Shown piece by piece: positions 11,105 through 23,100 of a DNA stretch of 64,000 nucleotides; positions within the stretch are counted from its first letter, which is position 1, and each line of letters begins with the position of its first letter. Both the position numbers and the translations under genes were made by a program. The notes under the pieces are model-generated. The model was not told the origin of the DNA and ran no database searches. It was given only the letters and a program-made list of their open reading frames with translations. The DNA is from Bolinopsis microptera (taxonomy: Eukaryota > Ctenophora > Tentaculata > Lobata > Bolinopsidae): the NCBI RefSeq assembly GCF_026151205.1, contig NC_087078.1, positions 18,121,118-18,185,117 on the forward strand, read 5' to 3'.

Positions 11105-14100
11105 ATGGCAGACCGACAGAATGAGAACTCTCGTCTGATGGATTATCCAGGAGGCAGGAAGTACAGTGCTGATGAGAAGAGGACTGCCAGTGGAGAAGCC
11201 GGGACTGTCGTACAACTCCGGGACTGGCTGGATGACCCCTACGAGCAGGTTAGACTATGCCAGTTTACTTTTTCACCCGGAGCAGTTTTATCCCGTACGA
11301 AAAGGTTCTTCTTAGGGCCTTTTCAATGATAAGCTATGGTAATGGTAGCAGTTACGGAGATTGAGATTACTTTAGACCTTTTAAATTCTGGTTTCAAGGT
11401 ACATATCTTATTTTAGCTCACAGCTGTCCATTACCCGATTGTGTGCAGGTGTCGGAGTTACCATCTCAAAAATACGCTAGTGCAGATGACGGTAAGATCC
11501 AACTATCTCGACGGACCACGACGGACTCCATCGGGGACACCATTGCACTGACCGAGAGCACTCAACCTCCGTGAGTACTCAGTACTGCTGTGTTTCTTGT
11601 TATAAACTTAAAAGATGCTATCGATCATTTGTCGTTTCAAGTTGGCCCATGAAGTCTACATGATGTATAACTATGCAAAGGTGGGCAATTCGGTAGTGTG
11701 GCATAGCACGGTTAACGCACGGTTAAGGCACGGTTAAAGCACAGTTAAGGCACGGTTAAGGCACGGTTAAGGCACGGTTCAGGCACGGTTAAGGCACAAT
11801 GGTTACATAAGGCACGGTTCTTAAGGCACGGTTAACGCACGGTTAACGCACGGTTAAGGCACAAACTGCCCAAAAGCAACCATTATGGTCGCTTAAGGCA
11901 CGGTTAACACACGGTTAACGCACGGTTGGGAAATATAACCTATAAACATACAAGTGGTTAACTAAGGCACATGATCTGAATGTGACGATCTGTAAATTTT
12001 ACAGTGCGATTCCCGCTATGAGTAAATTTTCTAATTCTAATTTGAAATCCTTATCTCGATTAACGATCTTTTCAAGTAACCAGGCTTTTTTTTAAGAGTA
12101 GACAATGAAAAGATGGGATGATTGTGTTGAATAAAGCTGCGTTTATATACAACTGTAATAGAGTGACAGAGCTTGTTTATTTCGGGATACAAGGAATACA
12201 AGGAATACAAGGAATACAAGGAATACAAATTCAAAATCTTAAGCTACAATAGTAACTGTTAAGATAATAACAATATCATATGATCCATGTCAGCTGATCA
12301 ACGAGATCAAAAGTTTGCATGTATTGATAAGTGTGCGGGTGGTGTCAGCACGCAGCAAGGTTAGGTGATGTGATCTGATACAGATCACAGGTAGGTATCA
12401 GATCCAGGGCCAAGGCCTCCATAAATGTGACGGTCATTCCTTTGAACTGAGTGATCGATCTTTTTTTGAAGGTTCCGAAATCTCAATTGATTCCGTGCAG
12501 TCAGAAATCAAAGTTGCCCTTCGTGAAGTTTCACCAGAAATCACGCCGGGCCAAGCCAAATCAAGCTGCACCGAATTGTTCTGGCGACCCAGTGTTGTGA
12601 AAGCATTGTGCAATGATCTTACTTCAGGTCTACCGCCAAATACACCCAGTCCTGGCCACCCTGAGGACAAAAACTCCCTTAAAACCTTGCTCGCAACCAT
12701 AAACAACCGTGTTGGAGCTCTAACAAACAAAAATACCTTGTTCAACGGGCTCAGAATTATATATTCATTTGACAGGACCTCCAGAATGCCTCTGAAGAAC
12801 ACTCATAAAGATGACAATATGCCTCTTGTTATTCTACATATAGGAAAACCTAGAGACCTCAGTATCACCCCTCTCAGGTTTAACCCAGCCGTAGAAGACA
12901 CCGAAGTCTGTGATGTCAGTCTAGGTAACTTTAGCCTCGTTACTCTATACCCAGATTCCATTAAACATCTTCACTGCTATTTCTCTCCTGAGCTAAAGAA
13001 AAATGAGGGCGGTGACGAACAAGTCCTGATCATCCCGTATGTCGAAAACGTAGTAGAAGCTATTGATGAACCAGAAACTCTTCAAGCAACGGAATCGCAA
13101 CCGGACGAAACTGAGCCTCCTGCTGCCGACATAACCACACCAGCATCAGCTAAAGAAACAGCCGTCAGTCTACCTGCGTTTACCAATGAAACATCTCACC
13201 ATATCTCAAACAGTGTTCCACCTCCTCCTGACCCTTGTTTCATCAAACACAGTGAGGACCAAACAAGTGTCACCAACTCCCCAGTTGCAGTCTTCGACCC
13301 AAGAAGCAATTTGAACGAGCAGTCCAACATCTGCGAAAAGCCTGCTAGAATTACATCGGGTAAAGAGAAGGTTCTCGGAGTACCTAATCTGGACAATAGC
13401 GCCTCCATCGTGTTTAGATACATCACACTCGATCTCCTTAAAAACGCAGCAAACACATACAAAAAGAGCGCACTGGTGTCATTAGCATCGTCTCTCGGAT
13501 TGAAAGGCTCCAACAATGTCACCACCAACAAAAAGAAGCTCTGTGACCTTCTCGAAACCTGTGAGACCACTGGTTCTAAGGAAACCGCAAAACTAGTCAC
13601 ACACCTAATAAACAAACTGGAGGACACCGTGATCAAATTTGAGCTCCTAGCAAACAGCCTCCCACTGAGCAATTCAGCCAGGGAAAGGAAAACTGACCTG
13701 GTTACGTTCTGCACAAACCGACACGTAAGCAGCGAAATTACTAGGCTAGTGTTCGATAGTCCAAATGAGGAAGCACCTGGAAACTCGATTTGTAGTAACG
13801 TCATACAGTCGCAGAATACGGAACATTTTGATAGCGAGCCAAGTTTACACGACCCGGGCGATTACATAACCCCTGGTGGACCGTTATCCGGCAGCTCCGA
13901 CACAAAATTTGATTTCTTAACACCCCAGGCACAACAATGCCCTAAAATTCCGAAAAAGAAAAAGGGGAAGAGCAACAAAAAGAAAAAGAGAGGGAAACGC
14001 ACCGATGATCAAAGCTTATCCATCTCAGGTGACACTCAGAAATCTCACCGAAAAACCTCTGATGCCTCCGTTACAAATGATGCTAGGATTATCACCAATG

Positions 14101-17100
14101 AGCTTACTACGGAAGCCAGCGATGGAAACCAACCAACTCGTGATGATAACCCTGAGGATCACCTGACCCTGAACGGTTGCAATAACTGCTCAGACCTGAA
14201 ACATTCGATGTCTGTACTTCAAGACAGTCTACTCGAACTCAAAGAAGAGATGCTTCAACAAAAAGCATTCTCTGACCTCATCCTATCATCCCCAACCACA
14301 TCTGAAAAATGTGTGTCATCCATCTTTAAAAAGAAAGTTGGCCCAATAGAGACCAAGCTTAATGGAATTCGGGCTGACCTCGACCAACTTAGATCAGCAG
14401 TAGACGAGCAGAACTTAATTCTCGAGAGACTGATCAACTTCAAAGCTCAGTTCTCGGACGAACTAAACACGATACAAAGTACGACTCTGAAAGTATTGTC
14501 ATCTGCCAATTCCGCTAACAAACAGAGGATCGAGACCCTCGAGATCGGCCAAGAAAACTTGACGAAAGCCACGAAAGGAATTGCCAAGTCTGCACTCAAT
14601 CAATCACATGCCTCAACCCAAGAACTTAAACATGAGCTTCGCCCCATCGTCGAGGCAATTGAAACCACAAGCGCATCGAACAGTTTCAGAATTGAAACCC
14701 TGGAGATCAACTTAGAGGACACGATACAAGCTCTAAACGCTGCTGAACAACCCGCAGTGAATAATATACCAGCGGCACTCAATAGTCCTTCCACAGGGAA
14801 CTCCAAGCCAACACTCAAACGCAAGAAATTCAGAGTACACCGTAACAGCTCCAGCGATGCCACAGCACGTTCAGGTGAAAGCGAGCTCAAGCAAGCAGAG
14901 ATGTCCTGGGCAGAGAGGGTTGATCAAAGCAACAAGACGCCATTCACGGTGGCAAACAAGCAGAACATGAAAAACCACAATGAAAGGGGCTCTAGAGGCG
15001 ATCGACCCTCTAGCGAAATGAGGCGAAGTCGGGAGAACCTCAACACTAGAAGCCGCCAATATGACCTCGGAAACAGAATAGAACATACTAACCCCCCCGA
15101 TCGGGGTTCCAGTGAAACAAACTCTGCCGCTGAAGCTAAGGTTAGCTACAGGCGTCACACAGTTCTTCTCATCCATGATGAGAGCTTTGACGAGTTTGAC
15201 CCGAGGCGATTTAACAGTCAGTTTAATGTTCACTGTTTTAAAGCAGATAGTTACTACGATATGCTGAAAAAATCAAAGAAGCTCAACAACACTATAAAAA
15301 GACTAAGACCTGAGTGCATTTACATACACACAGGGAGCAATGATTTCCTTAAAAAGAAATCAAGTCTTGTAAGCAATGTGAAGGAACTCTACGAACATTT
15401 ACTGAACACCACAAAGGCTCAAATATGCTTTTCAGCGCTGATACCCTCCTCCAACAACTCTAGCATCAATGAAAGAATACAAGTCGTCAATGAGGAGACC
15501 AGAAACCATGTTAGCTGGCTCCACAAACACAGGCCGGATGTCAAAGATAGGATCTTCACCTTTTCAAACGATAAAATTGGCGATCAAAATTCTTATTCGT
15601 TCAACACTGGATTCGAGCTAAGGCAGAGAGGTCAAAAGATGCTTTGGCTTCGCCTCCGGGAGGGTCTGAGGAAGACCCTGCGACTCCCCCGAATAAGCTA
15701 CCACGACAATGATAAAACAAGACGCAGCACCAACAGGTTTAGCAATGACTAAACCCACATCAACGAGGTCCCGCCACTCCCTTAAGTTTCTGTGCTGGAA
15801 TATCAACCACTCTCGGGACAAAATTGAAGGAGCCAAGGTTGATATAACCGAAATTCGTGAACTACTTGACAACCACGATATTTTTGCTCTGCAAGAAACA
15901 AAAGGGAGATCAACTTAAGTAACTACTGTTGCTTTAACTCTAACAGGAAGGGATCAAATTCAGGTGGAGTATGCATCGGAGTTCACAAAAGCTTAAAAGC
16001 TGGTGTAACCAACGTTCGTATGAATTCCACGGAAGATATCGTTGTAGTTAAGCTTAAAGCTAACTACCTCGACCTAGACCGAAACACCTATATTATCAAT
16101 GTCTATGACTCACCCAAAAATGGATCCTACAAGAAGCGAAGAAAAGGTCTGGAAACTGAAGACAGTATGTCAACTCTAGAGGATCTTCAAGAATTCCTGG
16201 CTGGAGTTCCTCTGAACGAGGATATCATTCTTCTCGGGGATTTCAATGCTAGAACTGGCACTCTGGACGACATGTTATCAGACCATAGTCTAATGAAGGA
16301 TACAGAGCTCGACGCTCATTTCTCTAAAAAGCTGGCTAAACGCAATAACTCAGACCCAAAGCTAAACACGAATGGGCGACCCTTCATCGAACTCCTTCAG
16401 ATGACAGGCCTAGTCATCCTAAATGGCAGAACTCTCGGCGACATATTCGGTGAACCCACCTGTATTCAGCGGCATGGTGTCAGCACAGTTGATTACATTT
16501 GCGTCTCGACGAGTCTTCATGACAGAGTCCGCCACCTGAAAATTGAGAGCATCTCTCAATATTCCGATCACAGAGCGCTGTCAATGTCAATATCGACAAA
16601 CCCTTTAAGAAGGACTTCTAACAGTCTTGAATCGCCAGATATCCAAGATGCACCTAAAGCTTTCAAATGGAACTTATCAGAGAACCTCTCTGCAGACACA
16701 GCAACTAAGTTCCGGCTGGCACAGAATGATCAGTCATTCAAAGACAAAATGGACTGCCTCCTTGATCAACCAGTGAACACAGCAAACGACGCTGCTCAGC
16801 TTAATAAAGACGTGGTTGCAACATACCACAATCTTGCGAATTTTGTTACTACGACCAAAAGTGGCAAACGCACCAGTAAGAAAAAGTGGTTTGACCAAAG
16901 CTGTAGACATGCTAAAAGAGAGGCCAACAGAGCCGACAGAAATGCCAACAGTAACCCACACAGCAACTTCCTTCGTGACCAGCACTTCCTCAGAAAAAAG
17001 GAATACCGAGGATGAAAAAGGGGAAATTCCTGTATGAGATGAACCAGAAGATAAACGAAAGTGGAGATGTAAACTGGGCAGCACTCAAACGGCTATCTGA

Positions 17101-20100
17101 CCAGTACAAAGATGAAGAACCATTCGACATTTACGATCTCATCCTCTTCCACAAATTCTTTAATGATCTCTACAACCGGAAGTGTGGTAGGAACGATCAC
17201 TCAAGGGACGATGTCACCTCTACTCCATTGTCCAACAATTCGCAGCTCACCAAGGAACTGGTCGATGAACTGAATCGCGACTTCACGTTACAGGAAATCA
17301 AAGATGCAACTAAAAAACTCAAAAACAATAAGAGTGTGTCCGATGATCTGATATCCAACGAAATGTTGAAAAACTCCAACGAGAAACTCCAACTCGTCGT
17401 GGTAAAACTCTTCAACTCCTGCCTCCAGCATGGAACTTACCCCTGGAACAACTCCATCACAACTCCCCTCCATAAGAAGGGTGACCGGCAAAACCCTGAT
17501 AACTATCGGGCCATAACAATTGGGAGCTGTCTCGGTAAACTCTTTTCGAATCTACTCCTCAAACGGTTAATCGAATTCAGAGAAAGAGCCTGTCCTGACC
17601 GACCCTATCAACTTGGATTCAGGAGTGGAGCCCAATGTAATGACCACATACTCACCCTAAATACAATCATTGAGAAATACGCCAAGAAAGAGAAGAAGCG
17701 ACTATTCGCATGCTTTGTTGACTATCGCAAGGCTTTCGATAGTGTATGTAGGGAAGCACTTCTGTTCAAGTTGAGCAACATGGGAATAGCAGGCAAATTC
17801 TTCGAATGCATCAGTCACATGTACAACAACTCTTCAACCCGAGTCAAGCTGATCCAAAAGCTCTCCGCAGCCATTGACGTCACGATCGGTACAGAACAAG
17901 GGCATCCAATGTCCCCTGAGCTCTTCAAACTTTATATCCACGAGCTCTCCATCAGGCTGGAACAAATTGAGGAATTGGATGTACCTCTTCTAAACGGTGT
18001 TAAAGTAAGCCACCTCCTTTGGGCAGATGACCTGGTCCTCTTAGCGCTGGATGCGGACAGCTTACAGAAACTGCTGAACTGCTTGCATGACTATGCCGTA
18101 AAGTGGGAGTTGTCTGTGAACATCAACAAAACCAGTGTGATGGTATTTAACACAAGCTCACGAATACTCAAATGTGCTTAAGGATTTAAACTAGGAAACT
18201 TGGACATCGCACCAGTAAGAAAATACTGCTACCTTGGAATCCAATTCTCTCTGAACGGTTCCTTCAAACAAGCAATCGACGAGCTTAGGAAAAAAGCTCT
18301 ACGCTCGTTCTTCTCTATGAGACGAATTATTGACACGAGAGCACTCTCCACTAGCACGATGCTAAAACTCATCGATAGCTTAGTCAAGCCAGCAGCTACA
18401 TACGGATGCCCTGTTTGGCTGCCATCGACCAACATCGCGAAAGCCATTCTCTCAAAAAACCAAGAAGTGAGTCTCCCAAAAGCAGCAGCAAAAGATGCTC
18501 TCGAATCTACTCACCTAAAAATTCTTAAATGGATATTGGGTGTCCACAAAAAGGCAAATAACAACTTCTGTTACGGCGACACAGGAAGAACCCCCTGGAC
18601 AGTGACCGTCCTCCCTCAATGTATTGCCTACTTCTATAGAGCATCACAAGCGGTAGTAGGTAACGTGAACACACTTCTGCACCATACATTTCAGGAGCAG
18701 AAACAACTGAACCTTACCTGGTATGACACTTGGTCCACTATCATCAAGATGAGCACCTCCGCTAAACCAAACCTACACCCCGCTCTTGCAGCACGTGAGC
18801 ACATACACGAAACCTTTGTGAACCACTGGAAAAAGGATCTTCACAACCAGCCGAAGATGTCATTCTACACCGCGGTCAAACCTGAGTTTGGTGAAGAACA
18901 GTACTTACAGATTCCGTGCAGGCTTAAGAGAGCTAACATTGCTAAACTTCGCTCTAGCAGTCACGATCTGAGGGTAGAGAAAGGTCGATATACTAGTGAT
19001 CGATACAACACAGCATTGAAAACGTGTCGTTTTTGCTGCTCTCCAGACACAGACGTCATTCGCTTTTTCGAAGAGCTACCTTTCTTTGAAACACCTATCC
19101 TAGAAACTGAGGATCATGTCATAACTGAATGCCCTGGATACCACTCCCTCCGCTCAAAGCTTTCTGATAACCTGAAAAGCCTTGTAATGCTAAAAGAGTA
19201 TAGGACCATAATGAACTCTTGTCACACAAAAGAATTCGGGAAATACCTAACAGACTCTTCAAACCTTCGAAATCCTAAAAATAAGTCCTAATCCTCGTAC
19301 TCGAACTTTATTTACTGTATTACCTTCAATTATTATAGACGATCTTCTTTTATTTTCGTGACATTGTAAACGGTTAAATTTTAATAATTTTTAAATGATT
19401 CAGTTTTAATAATTTTATTTATTGATTTATTCATCCTTGTATAGCCAAGACGAGTCCGTTAGTGTTCTCTCTGGTAATTTCATGTTTAATCCTGTTTAAT
19501 CCTGTTTAATACATGACTGCGAAGTAGGATGTGTAGATCACCTCGCTCAAATAAACAGGTGTGAGATCTAGGAGATGTTAACTTAATTTGAAGAGCCTGG
19601 TTACTAAGTTACTTGAAGAGATCGTTAATCGAGATAAGGATTTCAAATATAGGACGGTCAAACGAAGCAGGGCTGTTGCTTTAGAATTAGAAAATTTACT
19701 CATAGCGGGAATCGCACTGTAAAATTTACAGATCGTCACATTCAGATCATGTGCCTTAGTTAACCACTTGTATGTTTATAGGTTATATTTCCCAACCGTG
19801 CGTTAACCGTGTGTTAACCGTGCCTTTAAGCGACCATAATGGTTGCTTTTGGGCAGTTTGTGCCTTAACCGTGCGTTAACCGTGCGTTAACCGTGCGTTA
19901 ACCATGCCTTAAGAACTGTGCCTTATGTAACCCTTGTGCCTTAACCGTGCATTAACCGTGCCTTCTTAACCGTGCCTTAACTGTGCTTTAACCGTGCCTT
20001 AACCGTGCGTTAACCGTGCTATGCCACACTACCGAATTGCCCAGAGGTGCAATTAAAATATAAGTTAAACGTGTGGAGGGGGTGTTGTTTTCAGTGATAT

Positions 20101-23100
20101 ATTGGTAATATATAAGTATTATATAATGAGGCCAACTTGCAAAACTATTCAAACTTTGCATTGATATCGTGTGCTTCATTTACCCGATCTTACATGTATT
20201 TTATTTCTCAAACAAGCGTCTCGAGATTTTCAATTCAGTTTTTAGTTTTTTTTAAACGTTTACAAAATCCTTTATTCTTCTATCTCATGTTCATTGTTCA
20301 TCACATTTCAGGATACGTTTGGCTAAAGTGGCTGCCCTATCGTCTCTTATGCTGGTTTCTCTTGTAAGTTTTAAAAATCAAACACTGCTATTAAGTTTCT
20401 GATTGCAATGAAGCTTTAATAATATTTTATAATCGGGTGAAATGTATAGTTTAAAACGTATTCAAATTGTTAAAAAGTTGTTAAACAAGCAATAGTTATA
20501 AACAAATACTGTTCGTAAAACTAATCAATCATCATTGTAAAACCTAACCACTGTCAAGCAGTGATTAGAAATTGAATATATTAACATAAATAAGTTACAT
20601 CAGTTTGGTAAATAATTCCTTGATTGTACAGTCATGAATAAATTATACGAAAAATAAGCGAACTCTTTTTATTGATGAACTCGAAGATGCGAATCCTCGA
20701 TTCAAATATAAGTTTCATTTATTCAAATGTTAAATATTTTTCAAATAAGGTTATTAAGTTTACACCTATTTTATATTTACAATTGATGCATAGCATTTAC
20801 ACTGGTTGAATAATCACAATTTTGGTTGAACATAATTCAGATTTCTTATCGGGTAGTTTTGATTGGTCTCCTCCCCTCTCTAGCATATCTTCTACGAGCG
20901 TTCACGAACCACTGTCTAATCTAAAAGTAAAATTCAAACATCATGAACAGGAGGGCTAAAAAAGGAATCAACCAGGACACGGTTCAAATTGGACGGGTGG
21001 TCAATACGAGAAGGTCTACAACTACAAGATTCAAAAGATTTACAAAATAGAATCTATATTACACGAGTGTAATGTCAGATATTCGGTCAATAAAATGAAT
21101 ATGTTATATAACGAAGTTCCCAAATACCTGTCCCCGGTCGAGCCCAGTTTTCTTCATGAGCTCCTTCTTCTCACTGATAGTAGGATAAGGATTCTTCAAG
21201 TTATTCCTCAGCCATGTTGACAGAACAGTTACTGTGGGTGTGTTATACCGTCTCGGTTCAGGGCACACTCTCCTGCTTTCTGAAGGAGAAATATCGCTTA
21301 AAGCCTGTGTTACCTGGACGTCATTTGATATTGCGTGAACGGACATAATTTTGAACGGACATAAAATGAATGCTCCAGCGTTCATTTGATGTCCGTTCAA
21401 ATAAAGTCTGATAAGGTATTTTGCAACGACTACGATCAATATCAAAATGTTTTCAAATAATAAACAAGAATAAGCTGCCGGATCTGTCACGGCGCACATA
21501 AAAAACACATAAATCTTGAACTAACTTTTGGCATGTTTTCCAGTCTCGGGAGAAGGACACGGCCGTTTGTTTCTCCTCCTGTTGAGTGTTACCGTTGTGC
21601 TGGGTTGGGAGAGAGGGGTGGGCTCTGGAGTGGGCTCTGTTAAGTGCTCCTTCAGCAAACTCATTATCTCATCTAGCTCTTTGGAAGACTCCTGTATGGA
21701 CTGGGTTGTGTCTTCTAGCATATCACTCCAGTCTAATCTGAAAATTACAGTGACTGCTCAATGCTCATATACATATGGAAATCAAGTCCTTATGGTAACA
21801 GTAGCTCTGGGAAAACTAAAAAGGAAAGAGTACATCCATTATCTCCTGAGATCAAAACGTGTTGAAATAAAAGCTCTTGTATGACAGCGAACTAGGGAAA
21901 TAATTGCAAAGTTCTAAAAGTTCATACCTGCAGGCGATATTGTCATCGTAACAGCTGTCCATGCTGTTACCATGGAGAGGTGTTACCATGGAGTGCGGTA
22001 TTTGGTACTCCGGGGTGGAATTGCACTCTGAACTGTATCCTGGGAGTCACGTTATCAGAGTGTGCTAAAGAACAGTTTGTTTGATGTAAGTTAAAGTACA
22101 TGATTGTAACCTGCAACTTAAAGTTGTGCCTCCCCAGCTTCAGCAGCAACCCTCGCTTTAACCTTACTTTAACCCTCACTTTAACTAACCTGATGAGTTG
22201 ATAGACTCGTTATAGTAGACACCACCACCACCACTGCAAGGGAAACCCCCACCAGATATCTGGCAACTAGGATTGTACCCTGAGTCTTGTGGGGGGTTGT
22301 ACCTTGTTTCTGTAACCGGAGTTTGACAGAACATCTCACCGTGACCCGCTGCTTGCCACTGTGCTTCCTGAAAGAGAGCTACTTTTAGTTATCTTCAATT
22401 ATTTTGATACTTGTAAAGTTGTAAAACTGGCACTGATTCTACTTCATAAGGAGTACTGAGAAAGAGAAAGAGAAAGAGAAAGAGAAAGAGAAAGAGAAAG
22501 AGAAAGAGAAAGAGAAAGAGAAAGAGAAAGAGAAAGAGAAAGAGAAAGAGAAAGAGAAAGAGAAAGAGAAAGAGAAAGAGAAAGAGAAAGAGAAAGAGAA
22601 AGAGAAAGAGAAAGAGAAAGAGAAAGAGAAAGAGAAAGAGAAAGAGAAAGAGAAAGAGAAAGAGAAAGAGAAAGAGAAAGAGAAAGAGAAAGAGAAAGAG
22701 AAAGAGAAAGAGAAAGAGAAAGAGAAAGAGAAAGAGAAAGAGAAAGAGAATGAGAATGAGAAAGAGAATGAGAAAGAGAATGAGAAAGAGAAAGAGCTTG
22801 TTTCGCCACCTAAGGAGATAGAGTACCTGTGGTAGAGGATATTGAGACTGTCCCATGTCAGAGAGATAAGGGTGAGGTATCGGCATCTGATTTGAATACC
22901 TCTCCTCCATTCCTGAAACTGTCTACTTTTAGCTGGGTGTTCACTGTTGTATTTAATATCCTCCCCGAAATAAATGATTCTTATAGAACATTTTGTTAGA
23001 CATTTATCTGATTTTACTATTTTCCTAATGACCTTGATTTTGGTTGAAAGTTGGAAATCCAGTGTTAATAGAACTGTATTCGAAGTTATTGTAAGCAGTA

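Larger units (their letters stand above)
11682..20043. mobile_element. LINE framed by about 0.4 kb terminal inverted repeats
   Basis: The sequence from 11682 to about 12096 reappears inverted at about 19593-20043. The outer ends are identical (TGGGCAATTCGGTAGTGTGG and onward). Both arms contain subterminal tandem copies of a GCACGGTTAA-like decamer and then a shared unique segment; an indel of about 40 bp separates them. Between the arms lies a non-LTR retrotransposon on the + strand. No transposase is visible. No clean target duplication was found; the flanks AAAGG and GAGGT are only similar. It fills intron 2 of the P-protein gene. Either a LINE landed in a fold-back element, or the two move together. 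Confidence 0.75.
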
